Source: Aminithiophilus ramosus
GTDB taxonomy: Bacteria > Synergistota > Synergistia > Synergistales > Aminithiophilaceae
Direction of reading: 5' to 3'
Assembly: GCF_018069705.1 (NCBI RefSeq)
Contig: NZ_CP072943.1
Location: 2,233,453-2,297,452, forward strand
Length of the DNA stretch: 64,000 nucleotides
This document shows positions 35,700-44,375 of the stretch, in pieces. Made by a program: the position numbers and the translations under genes. The first letter of the stretch is position 1, and each line of letters starts with the position of its first letter. The notes under the pieces are model-generated. The model ran no database searches, was not told the DNA's origin, and worked only from the letters and a program-made list of their open reading frames with translations.

Positions 35700-36137
35700 A
35701 TGAAGCGAATCGGCATCATCGCCCACGACGAGCGGAAAGAGGATCTGCTCCTGTGGGTCGGCCGCAACCTCGAGGCCTTTCGCGAGATCCACCTTTTCGC
35801 CACGGGGACGACGGGGAGACTCCTGGTCGAGCGCTATCCGGGCCTTGAGGTGACGCGATTCCGCAGCGGCCCCCTCGGCGGCGACCAGCAGATGGGAAGC
35901 CACATCGCCGAGGGCGAGATCGACGGCCTCATCTTCTTCATCGACCCCCTGGGGACACATCCCCACGACGTGGACATCAAGGCCCTGCTGCGTCTGGCCG
36001 TTCTCTACAACATCCCTTCGGCCTTCAACCAGGCCACGGCCGACTTCCTCGTCACCAGCCCCCACTTCCGGGGCGGCTACGTCCCTCAGAGAAAGAGTTA
36101 CGAGCCCTATATCAACCGCTTCGCCGCCAAAGGCTGA
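35700..36137 (+). CDS. mgsA: Methylglyoxal synthase
   Basis: 145 residues, normal length. IGIIAHDERKEDLL, the phosphate loop ATGTTGRLL, RSGPLGGDQQMGSHIAEGEID (catalytic Asp and Gly-Asp-Gln) and FIDPLGTHPHDVDIKALLRLA are diagnostic. Converts dihydroxyacetone phosphate to methylglyoxal when phosphate is short. ATG at 35700 with GGGGGAGGA; TACAAT at 35671-35676 may be its -10 box. Convergent with the next gene. Confidence 0.95.
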   Translation: MKRIGIIAHDERKEDLLLWVGRNLEAFREIHLFATGTTGRLLVERYPGLEVTRFRSGPLGGDQQMGSHIAEGEIDGLIFFIDPLGTHPHDVDIKALLRLAVLYNIPSAFNQATADFLVTSPHFRGGYVPQRKSYEPYINRFAAKG

Positions 36138-36141
36138 GACG

Positions 36142-37074
36142 TCAGACGCCGCGGCGCGCCGTGGCCCTGATCTCGGCGATCCAGCCCGGGGCCAGGACGA
36201 GGGCGACGCCGACCATGATGACGGCCATGGCGACGACGTTGACGGCGCTCACGGCCTCTCCCAGGACGAGCCAGCCCAGGAGGGAGGCCACGAGAGGATT
36301 GGTGAAGGCGTAGCTCGTGGCCACGGCGGGACGGGTCGACCTCAGCAGGAAGAGATAGATGCAAAATCCGACGAGGGAGCCGGCGGTGACGAGAAAGACC
36401 TCGCCCATGAGGGCACGGGCGGGCAGGGGCCAGACGACGGACTCTCCCCGGAAGAGGCCGACGGCGAGGACGACGAAGCCGCCGGTGATCATCTGGATGG
36501 CCGAGCCCAAGGGACGGTGGAGGATGGGCAGGCGGCGGCTGAGGACGGAGCCGAGGGCCCAGGTGAGACCGGAGAGAAAGACGAGGGCGATGCCGAGGAG
36601 ATTTCCCTGAAAGGCCCCGTCGAGCCGGAGGAGGACGACGCCGCAAAAGCCGACGGCGATGCCGGCGAGCTCGTTCCGGCGGGGCATGAGGCGCTCCGAA
36701 AGGGCCACGATGACGACGGTCCAGAGGGGAATGAGGGCCAGAAGGGTCGCCGCCAGGGCCGAGCTGACCCGCTGCTGGGCCACGACGAGCAGCCCTGAAC
36801 CTCCGACGAAAAGGAGAAAGGCGATGGGCAGGGTCCAGAGCCAGGCCGCAAGAGGCATGGGGCTCTCGCCTCGCAGACGGAGCCAGATATAGAGGAGACT
36901 TCCTGCGACGATGAAGCGGACGGCGTTGACCAGATAGGGGCCGAATCCCTCCAGGGCCAGGCTGTTGGCCAGGAAGGTCGAGCCCCAGCAGAGGTAAAGG
37001 GTAACGAGAGCCAGCGCCGTCAGAAAACCGCGACGGGAGATCGCTTCGGGCGAACCCGATGGAGTGGACGACAT
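36142..37074 (-). CDS. EamA/DMT-type transporter (YedA-like)
   Basis: 310 residues, ten predicted helices in two EamA repeats; CWGSTFLA (about residue 29) starts the first repeat. Probable metabolite or amino-acid exporter in the inner membrane. ATG at 37074 has AGGAGGTG upstream; 37185 would be a longer start without a ribosome site. Confidence 0.88.
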   Translation of the reverse strand: MSSTPSGSPEAISRRGFLTALALVTLYLCWGSTFLANSLALEGFGPYLVNAVRFIVAGSLLYIWLRLRGESPMPLAAWLWTLPIAFLLFVGGSGLLVVAQQRVSSALAATLLALIPLWTVVIVALSERLMPRRNELAGIAVGFCGVVLLRLDGAFQGNLLGIALVFLSGLTWALGSVLSRRLPILHRPLGSAIQMITGGFVVLAVGLFRGESVVWPLPARALMGEVFLVTAGSLVGFCIYLFLLRSTRPAVATSYAFTNPLVASLLGWLVLGEAVSAVNVVAMAVIMVGVALVLAPGWIAEIRATARRGV

Positions 37075-37214
37075 GGAGCACCTCCTGAGGGAATGAGCCG
37101 CGACAGTCGGCCCGCGGCGGCCGAAAAGGCAAGGGGCTCCGTCCGAGAGGGCCCGCCTTAGCGATCGGAGAAGCCGCCGCCGCAAAAACGACCCGAATCG
37201 AAGGAGGAACGACG

Positions 37215-38600
37215 GTGACGACGAGAAACCACCTGCACCCCTTGGCCTGGAGCACGTTCCGGTGCCTCATTATACTCCAGCTGCTTGCCTGTTTCTCCCT
37301 CCGGGGCGGAAGGGGGCCCGCCTGGGCTCTGGCCGACCTCGATCGAATCCCCCAGGACCCCCGCTTCCTCGTTCAGGCCGACGAGGCCGAGAAGAGACTC
37401 CTCTCCCCCGAGGCCCAGGCCGAAAAAGCCGATGACTACCTCCGGCGCCACTTCGATCCCTGGCGCCGTGCCGAGGCCCGCCACAGTGCCCGGGAGGCCT
37501 TCTGGGCACTGGACCGTTACGAAAAGAGACCGGCCTGGGGAGAGAACCTTCAGCTCCGCGACCCGTCCTGGCTGGAGGACCTCGCCGCCCTCTGCGACAG
37601 GGGCAACTACCCCAGCCGGGCGGAACGGGCCGTCGCCGTCGACAACCTGGCCCTCCGAGGACTCCCCTCCGACCGTCCCCACTTCAACGACCCCGCTCTG
37701 GCCGGAGAGGGCTACCCCTTCGACAACCTTCAGAACTCGGCCGTCTGGGCCGGAACGCCCCTTCTCGTCACCCACGCCTCGTCGGACGGCTCCTGGCTCC
37801 ACGTCGAGGCACCCTTCGCCGCAGGCTGGGTCCACCCCTCTCAGATCGCCTATGTCGACGAGGCCTTCGTCAGGACCTTCATGGCAGGGCCCTTCGCCGT
37901 CGTCGCCGTCGACGACCTCGCCGTGAAGGACAGAGAGGGCCTCCACCGCTTCCGGGCCCAGACGGGAACGCTCCTCCCTCTCGTCAGGGCCGACGCCTGG
38001 CGCCTCACCGTCCGGGTCCCCTTCGGCGACGGACGGGGCGAGGCCCACCTGGCCGAGGCCGTCATCGGGCGGGGTAAGGCCCTTCCCTTCCCTCACCCCC
38101 TGACGCCGTGGAAGGTGGCCACTCTGGCCTCGCGCCTCGCCGGCCAGAGCTACGGATGGGGCGGCCTCTACGGAAACCGCGACTGCTCGGCCCTGACGCG
38201 CGATCTTTTCACCCCCTTCGGACTCTGGCTGCCGCGCAACTCGGGCGGACAGAGGCAGACAGGCCACGTCGTCGGCCTCGAGGGGCTCTCGCCCGAGGAG
38301 AAGGCGGCGGTCATCGTCGCAAGAGGCCGTCCCTTCGCCTCTCTCGTCGCCATGGCGGGCCACGTCATGGTCTACGTCGGCCAGAGGGAGGGGAAACCCC
38401 TCGTCTTCCACAACCTCTGGGGGATCAGAACGCTCGACAGGGCGGGCGTCGCCGGACGGCACGTCATCGGCCGGGCCGTCGTCACCACTCTCGAGGCGGG
38501 CCGGGAACTGCCCCTCGTCGCCCCCGGAGGCCTTCTCATCGATCGCGTCACCGAGCTGATCCTTCTGACGGATGACAGGGAGAAGGATAGAGGTCCCTGA
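37215..38600 (+). CDS. NlpC/P60 cell-wall peptidase with SH3 domains (YkfC-like)
   Basis: 461 residues. N-terminal hydrophobic segment (about 15-40), a helical stabilising domain, two SH3-like domains (about 165-300: TPLLVTHASSDGSWLHVEAPFAAGWVHPSQI), then the NlpC/P60 domain with catalytic C324 in YGNRDCSALTRD and H383 in AGHVMVYVG. Expected to cut gamma-D-glutamyl-diamino acid bonds in peptidoglycan fragments. Starts with GTG at 37215 after AAGGAGG. Confidence 0.9.
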   Translation: MTTRNHLHPLAWSTFRCLIILQLLACFSLRGGRGPAWALADLDRIPQDPRFLVQADEAEKRLLSPEAQAEKADDYLRRHFDPWRRAEARHSAREAFWALDRYEKRPAWGENLQLRDPSWLEDLAALCDRGNYPSRAERAVAVDNLALRGLPSDRPHFNDPALAGEGYPFDNLQNSAVWAGTPLLVTHASSDGSWLHVEAPFAAGWVHPSQIAYVDEAFVRTFMAGPFAVVAVDDLAVKDREGLHRFRAQTGTLLPLVRADAWRLTVRVPFGDGRGEAHLAEAVIGRGKALPFPHPLTPWKVATLASRLAGQSYGWGGLYGNRDCSALTRDLFTPFGLWLPRNSGGQRQTGHVVGLEGLSPEEKAAVIVARGRPFASLVAMAGHVMVYVGQREGKPLVFHNLWGIRTLDRAGVAGRHVIGRAVVTTLEAGRELPLVAPGGLLIDRVTELILLTDDREKDRGP

Positions 38601-38614
38601 CGTCCTTTCCCCTT

Positions 38615-38643
38615 TTGCCATCGAGACTGATCTCTGCTACAGT
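38615..38643 (+). promoter_or_regulatory. Promoter of the mrp antiporter operon
   Basis: TTGCCA (38615-38620), 17-base spacer, TACAGT (38638-38643), about 90 bases before mrpE. Confidence 0.55.
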
Positions 38644-38732
38644 TATGCAGTATTCTTGACGCCGCCGCATCACCCCTTCCGTCGCCAAGGCGACGATCTC
38701 CCGTCTCCGCAACCGGGAAAGGATGGTGCCCT

Positions 38733-39254
38733 TTGCTCGTAAGCCCCGTCAAGCCTTTCGCTCTCGGAGCTGCCCTCTTTCTGGTCTGGCTGGCGACGAC
38801 AGGCCGTCTCGATCTTCCCTTCGTCCTTCTGGGCCTGCTCGTCTGCGTCGTCGTCGTTCATCTCACCTGGTCGACCTTTTTCGCCGGAGCCCACGATTTT
38901 TCCCTGCGGGGAAAGCCCTGGCCCCGATTCCGCCTTCTGCGCCTCCTCCGCTACCCCTTCTTCTTTCTCGCCGAGCTCCTCTCGGCCACATGGGAAGTGG
39001 CCCTCCTGGCCCTGAGACCCACCGTCGACCTGCACCCGGCCATCGTCCGATTCGAAAGCGTCCTTCACAACAGGACGGCCCTGGTTCTTCTGGCCAATCA
39101 GGTCACGCTCACGCCGGGGACGTTGACCATCGACGCCGACGTCAACGATCACAGCCTTTTCGTCCACGTCCTCGACCTGGGCCAGGAGGGGCTCGACGGG
39201 GTGGACCGCGACGTCCGGACATTGGAAGATGAGATGAGGAGGGTCGTCCGATGA
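38733..39254 (+). CDS. mrpE: Na+/H+ antiporter subunit E
   Basis: 173 residues, MnhE family. Two N-terminal membrane segments, then the conserved NRTALVLLANQVTLTPGTLTIDAD stretch (split here as NRTALVLLANQ and VTLTPGTLTID). TTG at 38733 is used, with AAAGGA about 10 bases upstream. First gene of an eight-to-nine gene operon with stop/start overlaps throughout. Confidence 0.88.
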   Translation: MLVSPVKPFALGAALFLVWLATTGRLDLPFVLLGLLVCVVVVHLTWSTFFAGAHDFSLRGKPWPRFRLLRLLRYPFFFLAELLSATWEVALLALRPTVDLHPAIVRFESVLHNRTALVLLANQVTLTPGTLTIDADVNDHSLFVHVLDLGQEGLDGVDRDVRTLEDEMRRVVR

Positions 39255-39508
39255 CGGACATCGTCCTCTGGGGCCTTCTTCTCACGGCGGCCCTGGGTTT
39301 CTGGCGCGTCGTCGTCGGCCCCACGATCCCCGACCGGATCGTGGCCGCCGACACCCTTTCGACGCTTCTGACGACTTTCATCGTCCTCCTGGGCCTCCGC
39401 TTCCGCAACGCCGTCTTCCTCGACATCGCCCTGGCCTTCGCCGTCCTCTCCTTCGCCGACGTCCTCATCATGGCCAAGTACTTCGAACACGGGGAGCTCC
39501 ATCGATGA
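39251..39508 (+). CDS. mrpF: Na+/H+ antiporter subunit F
   Basis: 85 residues, three helices, R-V-GPTIPDRIVAADTL motif typical of MnhF/MrpF. ATGA overlap with mrpE and with mrpG. Confidence 0.9.
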   Translation: MTDIVLWGLLLTAALGFWRVVVGPTIPDRIVAADTLSTLLTTFIVLLGLRFRNAVFLDIALAFAVLSFADVLIMAKYFEHGELHR

Positions 39509-39855
39509 CGGCTCTTCTCGACGGTCTCGTCGCCTTCCTCATGCTCTCGGGCCTTTTTTTCGCCTTCGCCTCCGTCGTGGGCGTCATCCGCTTTCCCGAC
39601 GTCTACACCCGCCTTCACGCCTCGACGAAGGCCCTCTCGGGAGGCGCCCTTCTGATCCTCCTCGGCACGGCCCTGAAGACGGCCCTTTTCGGGAACGGAC
39701 CGGCGACGGTCAAGATCCTTCTCATCGCCGGCTTCCTCCTGGCCACGAACCCCCTGGCCTCCCACGCCATCGCCCGGGCCTGCTACCGTCACGGCATCGT
39801 CCCCCGAGGAACCGTCGACGATTACGGCAAGAGGCTGAAAGGAGACCGCCCGTGA
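39505..39855 (+). CDS. mrpG: Na+/H+ antiporter subunit G
   Basis: 116 residues, three helices. VVGVIRFPDVYTRLHASTKA is diagnostic of MnhG/MrpG. ATGA overlap with mrpF; its stop overlaps the GTG of the next gene. Confidence 0.92.
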   Translation: MTALLDGLVAFLMLSGLFFAFASVVGVIRFPDVYTRLHASTKALSGGALLILLGTALKTALFGNGPATVKILLIAGFLLATNPLASHAIARACYRHGIVPRGTVDDYGKRLKGDRP

Positions 39856-40118
39856 GCCTTCCCTTCTTCGCCTTCCTCTGCCTTTTCCTCGTCGTCACGG
39901 CCGTCACGGCCGCCGAGGCCTCGGACATGCTCAGCGCCGTCATCGCCCTCTCCGTCTTCGGCGTTCTCATGGCCACCCTCTTCGTCATCCTTCAGGCCCC
40001 CGACGTGGCCCTCACCCAGGCCATCATCAACTCGGGCCTCGTCACCTCCCTCTTCCTCGTCGCCTACAGCCAGACCCAGAAGAGGGGCGACGACCTCGAC
40101 AGGGACGGCGACCGATGA
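39852..40118 (+). CDS. MbhD-like (DUF4040) subunit, equivalent of the MrpA C-terminal part
   Basis: 88 residues, three helices. SVFGVLMATLFVILQAPDVALTQAI matches the DUF4040/MbhD domain that in classical Mrp systems is within the C-terminal part of MrpA. Here it is a stand-alone gene, as in Mrp modules of membrane-bound hydrogenases. GTG start, GTGA overlap with mrpG. Confidence 0.82.
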   Translation: MSLPFFAFLCLFLVVTAVTAAEASDMLSAVIALSVFGVLMATLFVILQAPDVALTQAIINSGLVTSLFLVAYSQTQKRGDDLDRDGDR

Positions 40119-40858
40119 GAGGCAGAGACTTCCAGAAGCTGGGCGCCCTCGCCCTGGCCCTGACCCTGGGGGGCTGGCTCTGGCGGGGCGTGACGCTCAG
40201 CCCCTATCAGGGGATAACGGGACCGGCGGCCCGCTACATCCTCAGGACGGCCGAGGAGACGGGCGCCTCCAACGTCGTCGCCGCCATCCTCTTCGACTAC
40301 CGCGGCTTCGACACCCTGGGCGAGGCCTCCGTCATCTACACCACCGTCTGCGGCGTGGCCCTCCTGTTCGCCAAACGGCGCTACCGGAGATCCTCTCACG
40401 GTCTCTCCTTCATCGTGAAGCGGGGCATGGCCCTCCTCGTCCCCTTCATCCTCCTCTACGCCTCGTCGATCATCGTCATGGGGCACCTCTCTCCCGGCGG
40501 CGGCTTCCAGGGCGGGGCCGTCATGGCCACCGTGACCGTCCTCTTCTGCGTCGTCTACGGATCGAGCTTCGAGGCGGCCCGGGTCAACCCGAAGGTGAAG
40601 GAGACCATCGAGTCGCTGGGAGCCCTGCTCTTCCTCGTCGTCGGTCTCGTCGGCCTCTGGGCCGGAGGGGAGTTCCTCTCCAACGGCGCCGCAGGCTTTC
40701 ACCTGGGAACTCGGGGGCACCTTTTCAGCGGCGGAACGATTCCCCTCCTCAACGTCGCCGTGGGGATGAAGGTCGGGGCCGGCCTGTCCACCCTCTTCTA
40801 CAGCATGGTCAAGATCCTCGAAGACCCGACGGAAAGCTCCCCGGAGGTGCCCTCCTGA
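40115..40858 (+). CDS. mrpB: Na+/H+ antiporter subunit B with MbhE-like N-terminus
   Basis: 247 residues, longer than the usual 140. N-terminal about 95 residues look like the MbhE part (YRGFDTLGEASVIYTTVCGVALL); the C-terminal part is the MnhB domain with GHLSPGGGFQGGAVMATV. Both come from the C-terminal end of MrpA plus MrpB in classical systems. ATGA overlap upstream. Confidence 0.88.
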   Translation: MRGRDFQKLGALALALTLGGWLWRGVTLSPYQGITGPAARYILRTAEETGASNVVAAILFDYRGFDTLGEASVIYTTVCGVALLFAKRRYRRSSHGLSFIVKRGMALLVPFILLYASSIIVMGHLSPGGGFQGGAVMATVTVLFCVVYGSSFEAARVNPKVKETIESLGALLFLVVGLVGLWAGGEFLSNGAAGFHLGTRGHLFSGGTIPLLNVAVGMKVGAGLSTLFYSMVKILEDPTESSPEVPS

Positions 40859-41202
40859 TGACCCTTCTGAGCCTCAGCTACGGCACGGCCATCGTCGTCT
40901 TCGCCATCGGCCTCTACACGCTCCTCTCCAAGAGGAACCTCTTCAAGACCGTCATCGCCCTCTCTCTCATGGAGGGCGGCGTCCTGCTCCTCATCACCGC
41001 CTCGGGCTACGTGCCCGGAGGCGTCCCGGCCCTTCTCCCCTTTCTCGGAGCCGAACCCGTCAACCCCCTGCCCCACTCCTTCACCCTGACGGCCATCGTC
41101 ATCGGAGCCGCCGACGTCGCCCTGGCCCTGGCTTTCATCATCAAGATCCACCGCCGCTACGGCACCGTCGACATCGACAGGATCAGGGGACTTCGGGGAT
41201 GA
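40858..41202 (+). CDS. mrpC: Na+/H+ antiporter subunit C
   Basis: 114 residues, three helices, NuoK-like. LYTLLSKRNLFKTVIALSLMEGGVLL and TAIVIGAADVALALAFI are typical. TGATG overlap with mrpB. Confidence 0.92.
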   Translation: MTLLSLSYGTAIVVFAIGLYTLLSKRNLFKTVIALSLMEGGVLLLITASGYVPGGVPALLPFLGAEPVNPLPHSFTLTAIVIGAADVALALAFIIKIHRRYGTVDIDRIRGLRG

Positions 41203-42662
41203 CGCCCGTTCTGGCCATCATCGCCCCCTTCTCGGCGGCCTTCGCCATTCCCCTCTTTTTCGTCTTCCGAAAAGAACTTCTCGGCTTTTCCGTTTTCGCC
41301 TTCGGCGCCGTATCGACTCTGACGACCCTCGCCGTCGCCGCCAAAGGGCATTCGGGCCTCGTCTCCGTCATGGGAGGATGGTCACCCGAAACGGGCATCG
41401 CCCTCGTCGTCGACAACCTGTCGGCCGCCTTCCTGCTGCTGGCGACGATCGGCTTTTCCGTCTCCCTCGCCGCCTCCGTCGAGACCTTCGGCTACGGCCC
41501 CTGGCGCTTCTACGTCCTCTTCTTCCTCAGCTGGGCCGCCACCAACGGCATCCTTCTCACGGGCGATCTCTTCAACCTCTTCGTCTTCTTCGAGATCTTC
41601 TCCGTCGCGGCCTATCTCGTCGTCGCCTTCCCCCCCCGGTCGTGGCAGGCCGTCGAGGCGGGCTTCAAGTATCTCGTCTTCGGCACCGTCGGAGCCCTCT
41701 TCCTCCTCCTGGGCATCGCCTACGCCTTCATGGCCACGGGACAGCTCAACATGGCCATCCTGGCCCGCGTCCTCCCCACGGCCCCTCCCGCCACGATCTC
41801 CGTCGTCATCGGCTGCCTCGTCGTGGGACTCTTCGTCAAAAGCGGCACCGTGCCGGGCCACTTCTGGCTTCCCGACGCCCACTCCTCGGCTCAGACTCCC
41901 GTCAGCGCCCTCCTCTCGGGCGTCTTCGTCAAGGCCTCCGTCTACGTCCTTCTCCGCCTCTCCTTCCTCCTCTTCGCCGTCGCCGACGCCAAGATCTATT
42001 CCATTCTTCTCCTCTTCGGGACGCTCTCCCTCTGTCTGGGACACCTCATGGCCTTCCAGCAGGAGGACATCAAGCGCCTCCTGGCCTATTCCACCGTGGC
42101 CCAGGTGGGGACGATCCTCATCGGTATCGGCTGCGCCTCGCCCGGCGGCGCCGCCGCCGCCGTCTATCATTCCTTCAACCACATGGCGGCCAAGATGGGC
42201 CTCTTCCTCGTCGCCGGGGCCCTGGCCGAGGACCGGGCCAGTCGCGACATCGATCAGATGAGGGGCCTTTTCGGCCACAACCCGGCCTACGTCCTCGCCT
42301 TCTGTCTTTTCGCCGCCTCCATCGCCGGGATTCCCCCCCTGAGCGGGTTCATGAGCAAGTGGTTCCTCCTCGTCGCCGCCGCCGACGCCCGGGCCTTCGT
42401 TCCCGCCGTCGCCGTCGCCGCCGGAACGGTCCTTTCGGCGGCCTACTATTTCCGGGTCCTGAGAGCCTTCTTCTCCCCTTCCGAGACGGCTCCCCCCCAC
42501 CACCGACCCCGCCCCGTCAAGAACGTTCTCGTCGCCCTTCTCGTCGCCCTCTCCCTCTTCCTGGCCGCCCTTCCCTACATCCCGACCTTCCGGGACGGTC
42601 TCTTCGCCATCGGATCGACGGCCTTCGACCGCGAGGGCTACATCGAAAGGGTCCTTCCATGA
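41199..42662 (+). CDS. mrpD: Na+/H+ antiporter subunit D (proton-translocating, NuoN/M-like)
   Basis: 487 residues, about 14 helices. The conserved Glu in LFVFFEIFSVAAYLVVA and the Lys helix GLFVKSGTVPGHFWLPDAHSSAQTPVSALLSGV (split here: LFVKSGTVPGHFWLPDAHS) are present, as is KRLLAYSTVAQVG. ATGA overlap with mrpC. Confidence 0.93.
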   Translation: MTPVLAIIAPFSAAFAIPLFFVFRKELLGFSVFAFGAVSTLTTLAVAAKGHSGLVSVMGGWSPETGIALVVDNLSAAFLLLATIGFSVSLAASVETFGYGPWRFYVLFFLSWAATNGILLTGDLFNLFVFFEIFSVAAYLVVAFPPRSWQAVEAGFKYLVFGTVGALFLLLGIAYAFMATGQLNMAILARVLPTAPPATISVVIGCLVVGLFVKSGTVPGHFWLPDAHSSAQTPVSALLSGVFVKASVYVLLRLSFLLFAVADAKIYSILLLFGTLSLCLGHLMAFQQEDIKRLLAYSTVAQVGTILIGIGCASPGGAAAAVYHSFNHMAAKMGLFLVAGALAEDRASRDIDQMRGLFGHNPAYVLAFCLFAASIAGIPPLSGFMSKWFLLVAAADARAFVPAVAVAAGTVLSAAYYFRVLRAFFSPSETAPPHHRPRPVKNVLVALLVALSLFLAALPYIPTFRDGLFAIGSTAFDREGYIERVLP

Positions 42663-42892
42663 TCGACGGCCTCTCCCTCTCCATGGCGGCCCTGGCCTGC
42701 CTCGTGACCCTGCCGGTCTCCCTCTGGAGCTGGAGCGACGGAGGCGGGGCAAGACTCCTCCCCTGGCTCTTCTGCCTCTGCGCCCTGGCGGCCGTGACCG
42801 CCTCCGACTGGCTGACCTTCATCGTCTTCCTCGAACTCTCCTCGCTGGCCCTCTTCTTCCGAGACCGACGCAGATCTCTTCAAGGAGCGTGA
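42659..42892 (+). CDS. Short MrpD-like N-terminal fragment, duplicate of the next gene's start
   Basis: 77 residues, two to three helices. Its residues align with the first 90 of the downstream antiporter gene: both have MI-DGLSL, LPLWLFC/LPWLFC, ADWLTFI and FLELS, and end after the FFRDRRR/VVVRRRDEE point. It keeps ATG with ATGA overlap to mrpD and stops 3 bases before the next gene. It looks like a truncated tandem duplication, though as an intact short membrane protein it may have a role. Confidence 0.75.
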   Translation: MIDGLSLSMAALACLVTLPVSLWSWSDGGGARLLPWLFCLCALAAVTASDWLTFIVFLELSSLALFFRDRRRSLQGA

Positions 42893-42895
42893 CCG

Positions 42896-44302
42896 ATGAT
42901 TCGACCTGACGGACTCTCCCTCGTCATGATCGTCCTGGCTCTTTTCATGACGCTCTGCGCCGCCCTCTACCGATGGACCAAGGAGAGCGGGCCGCCGTCG
43001 GACCGGGGAGGCGCCCTCCCCCTCTGGCTCTTCTGCCTTTTCGCCTCCCTGGCGGCCCTGGCCGCGGACTGGCTCACCTTCATCATCTTTCTCGAACTCT
43101 CCACTCTCTCCCTCTTCGTCGTCGTCCGCCGCCGCGACGAGGAAACGGCCCTTTTTTTCCTCCTCTCCCAGCTGACGGGGGCCTCCGTCCTCTTCGTCGC
43201 CGCGGCCCTGGCCTCCTCCTCAGGACTGCCTCCTGCCATGGGCCCCGTGCCGGAGAAACTCTTTCCCCTCTTCGTTGCGGGACTGGGCGTCAAGGCCGCC
43301 CTGCCCGGCCTCCATTTCTGGCTCCCCCGGACACACGCCGCGGCCCCGACGGAGGCCAGCGCCCTCCTGTCGGGCTACGCCGTCAAAATGGCCATCTACG
43401 GCCTTCTGCGTCTCGCCGGCGGGCCGTCGACGCCCCTCGTCGCCATCGGCGTCGTCATGGCTCTCTACGGCGTCGTCCAGGCCCTGATGCAGCACGATGG
43501 GAAACGGCTCCTGGCCTACCACACGGTGAGTCAGCTGGGCTTCATCGTCGCCGCCCTCGCCACGGGAACGACCCTGGGTCGGACGGCGGCCCTCCTTCAC
43601 GTCGTCGCCCACGCCCTCTTCAAGGGCCTTCTCTTCCTCTCGGCAGGAAGTCTGGAAAAACTCTACGGCAGCCGGGACCTGGCCGAGCTGGGACGGGCCG
43701 GGAGGGAGGCGCCCCTCCTCTTCGGCCTCTTCCTCGTCGGAGCCACGGCCATCACCGGCTGCCCTCTCACGAGCGGCTACATGACCAAAATCGTCATCAA
43801 AACGTCTCTCTCCGAATATCCCCCGGCCCTCTGGGGGCTTCAGCTGGCCGGAGTGGGGACGACCCTTTCCTTCTGCAAGTTCGGCTACTACGGCTTCTTC
43901 CGCCCCTCCGGACCGGACGGAGGGCGGAGCCTCTCGGGAAAGCTGGAGAGGTCCTCCTACCTGTCCATGACCCTTCTCGCCCTGGCGACGGTCGCCTTCG
44001 GCGCGACTCCCTTCGTCCGGCCCCTTCTCCCCTTTCCCGCCGAAAGGCTCCTCTCGGCCGAGGCCCTTGTCGGGAGCCTCATTCCCCTCGCCGCGGGCCT
44101 CCTTCTCTTCGTCGGCCTGCGCTCTTCCCTCCGCCCCGGGAAAGGAGACGTACCCGACGCCGAAGACCTCCTCGTCCCGGCTGGGAGGCTCGCCTCCGTC
44201 CCCCTCCTTTTCATGAGGGCCCTCCACACGGGGAGACTGAGGACCTATCTGGCCCTGCTTGTGGCCGCCCTCCTCTCCGTCTTTCAGGTCCTCATGCCCT
44301 GA
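42896..44302 (+). CDS. Second MrpD/MrpA-type proton-translocating antiporter subunit
   Basis: 468 residues, about 14 helices. FLELSTLSLFVVV has the key Glu; GVKAALPGLHFWLPRTHAAA is the Lys helix; KRLLAYHTVSQLGFIVAAL follows. It probably takes the place of the ion-pumping N-terminal domain of MrpA, which is otherwise missing from the operon. Last gene before a long hairpin. Confidence 0.88.
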   Translation: MIRPDGLSLVMIVLALFMTLCAALYRWTKESGPPSDRGGALPLWLFCLFASLAALAADWLTFIIFLELSTLSLFVVVRRRDEETALFFLLSQLTGASVLFVAAALASSSGLPPAMGPVPEKLFPLFVAGLGVKAALPGLHFWLPRTHAAAPTEASALLSGYAVKMAIYGLLRLAGGPSTPLVAIGVVMALYGVVQALMQHDGKRLLAYHTVSQLGFIVAALATGTTLGRTAALLHVVAHALFKGLLFLSAGSLEKLYGSRDLAELGRAGREAPLLFGLFLVGATAITGCPLTSGYMTKIVIKTSLSEYPPALWGLQLAGVGTTLSFCKFGYYGFFRPSGPDGGRSLSGKLERSSYLSMTLLALATVAFGATPFVRPLLPFPAERLLSAEALVGSLIPLAAGLLLFVGLRSSLRPGKGDVPDAEDLLVPAGRLASVPLLFMRALHTGRLRTYLALLVAALLSVFQVLMP

Positions 44303-44318
44303 CCTCCGGGACAGATCC

Positions 44319-44371
44319 GCTCGCTACAAGGAGGCCCCCCTCGTTTCGAGGGGGGCCTCCTTGTAGCGAGC
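44319..44371. terminator. Long perfect hairpin between the mrp operon and the convergent qmcA gene
   Basis: Perfect 25-base arms (44319-44343 and 44347-44371), loop TTT. It fills the space between the two convergent stop codons and has no T-run. Fourth of five similar elements in this window. Confidence 0.65.
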
Positions 44372-44375
44372 GCCG

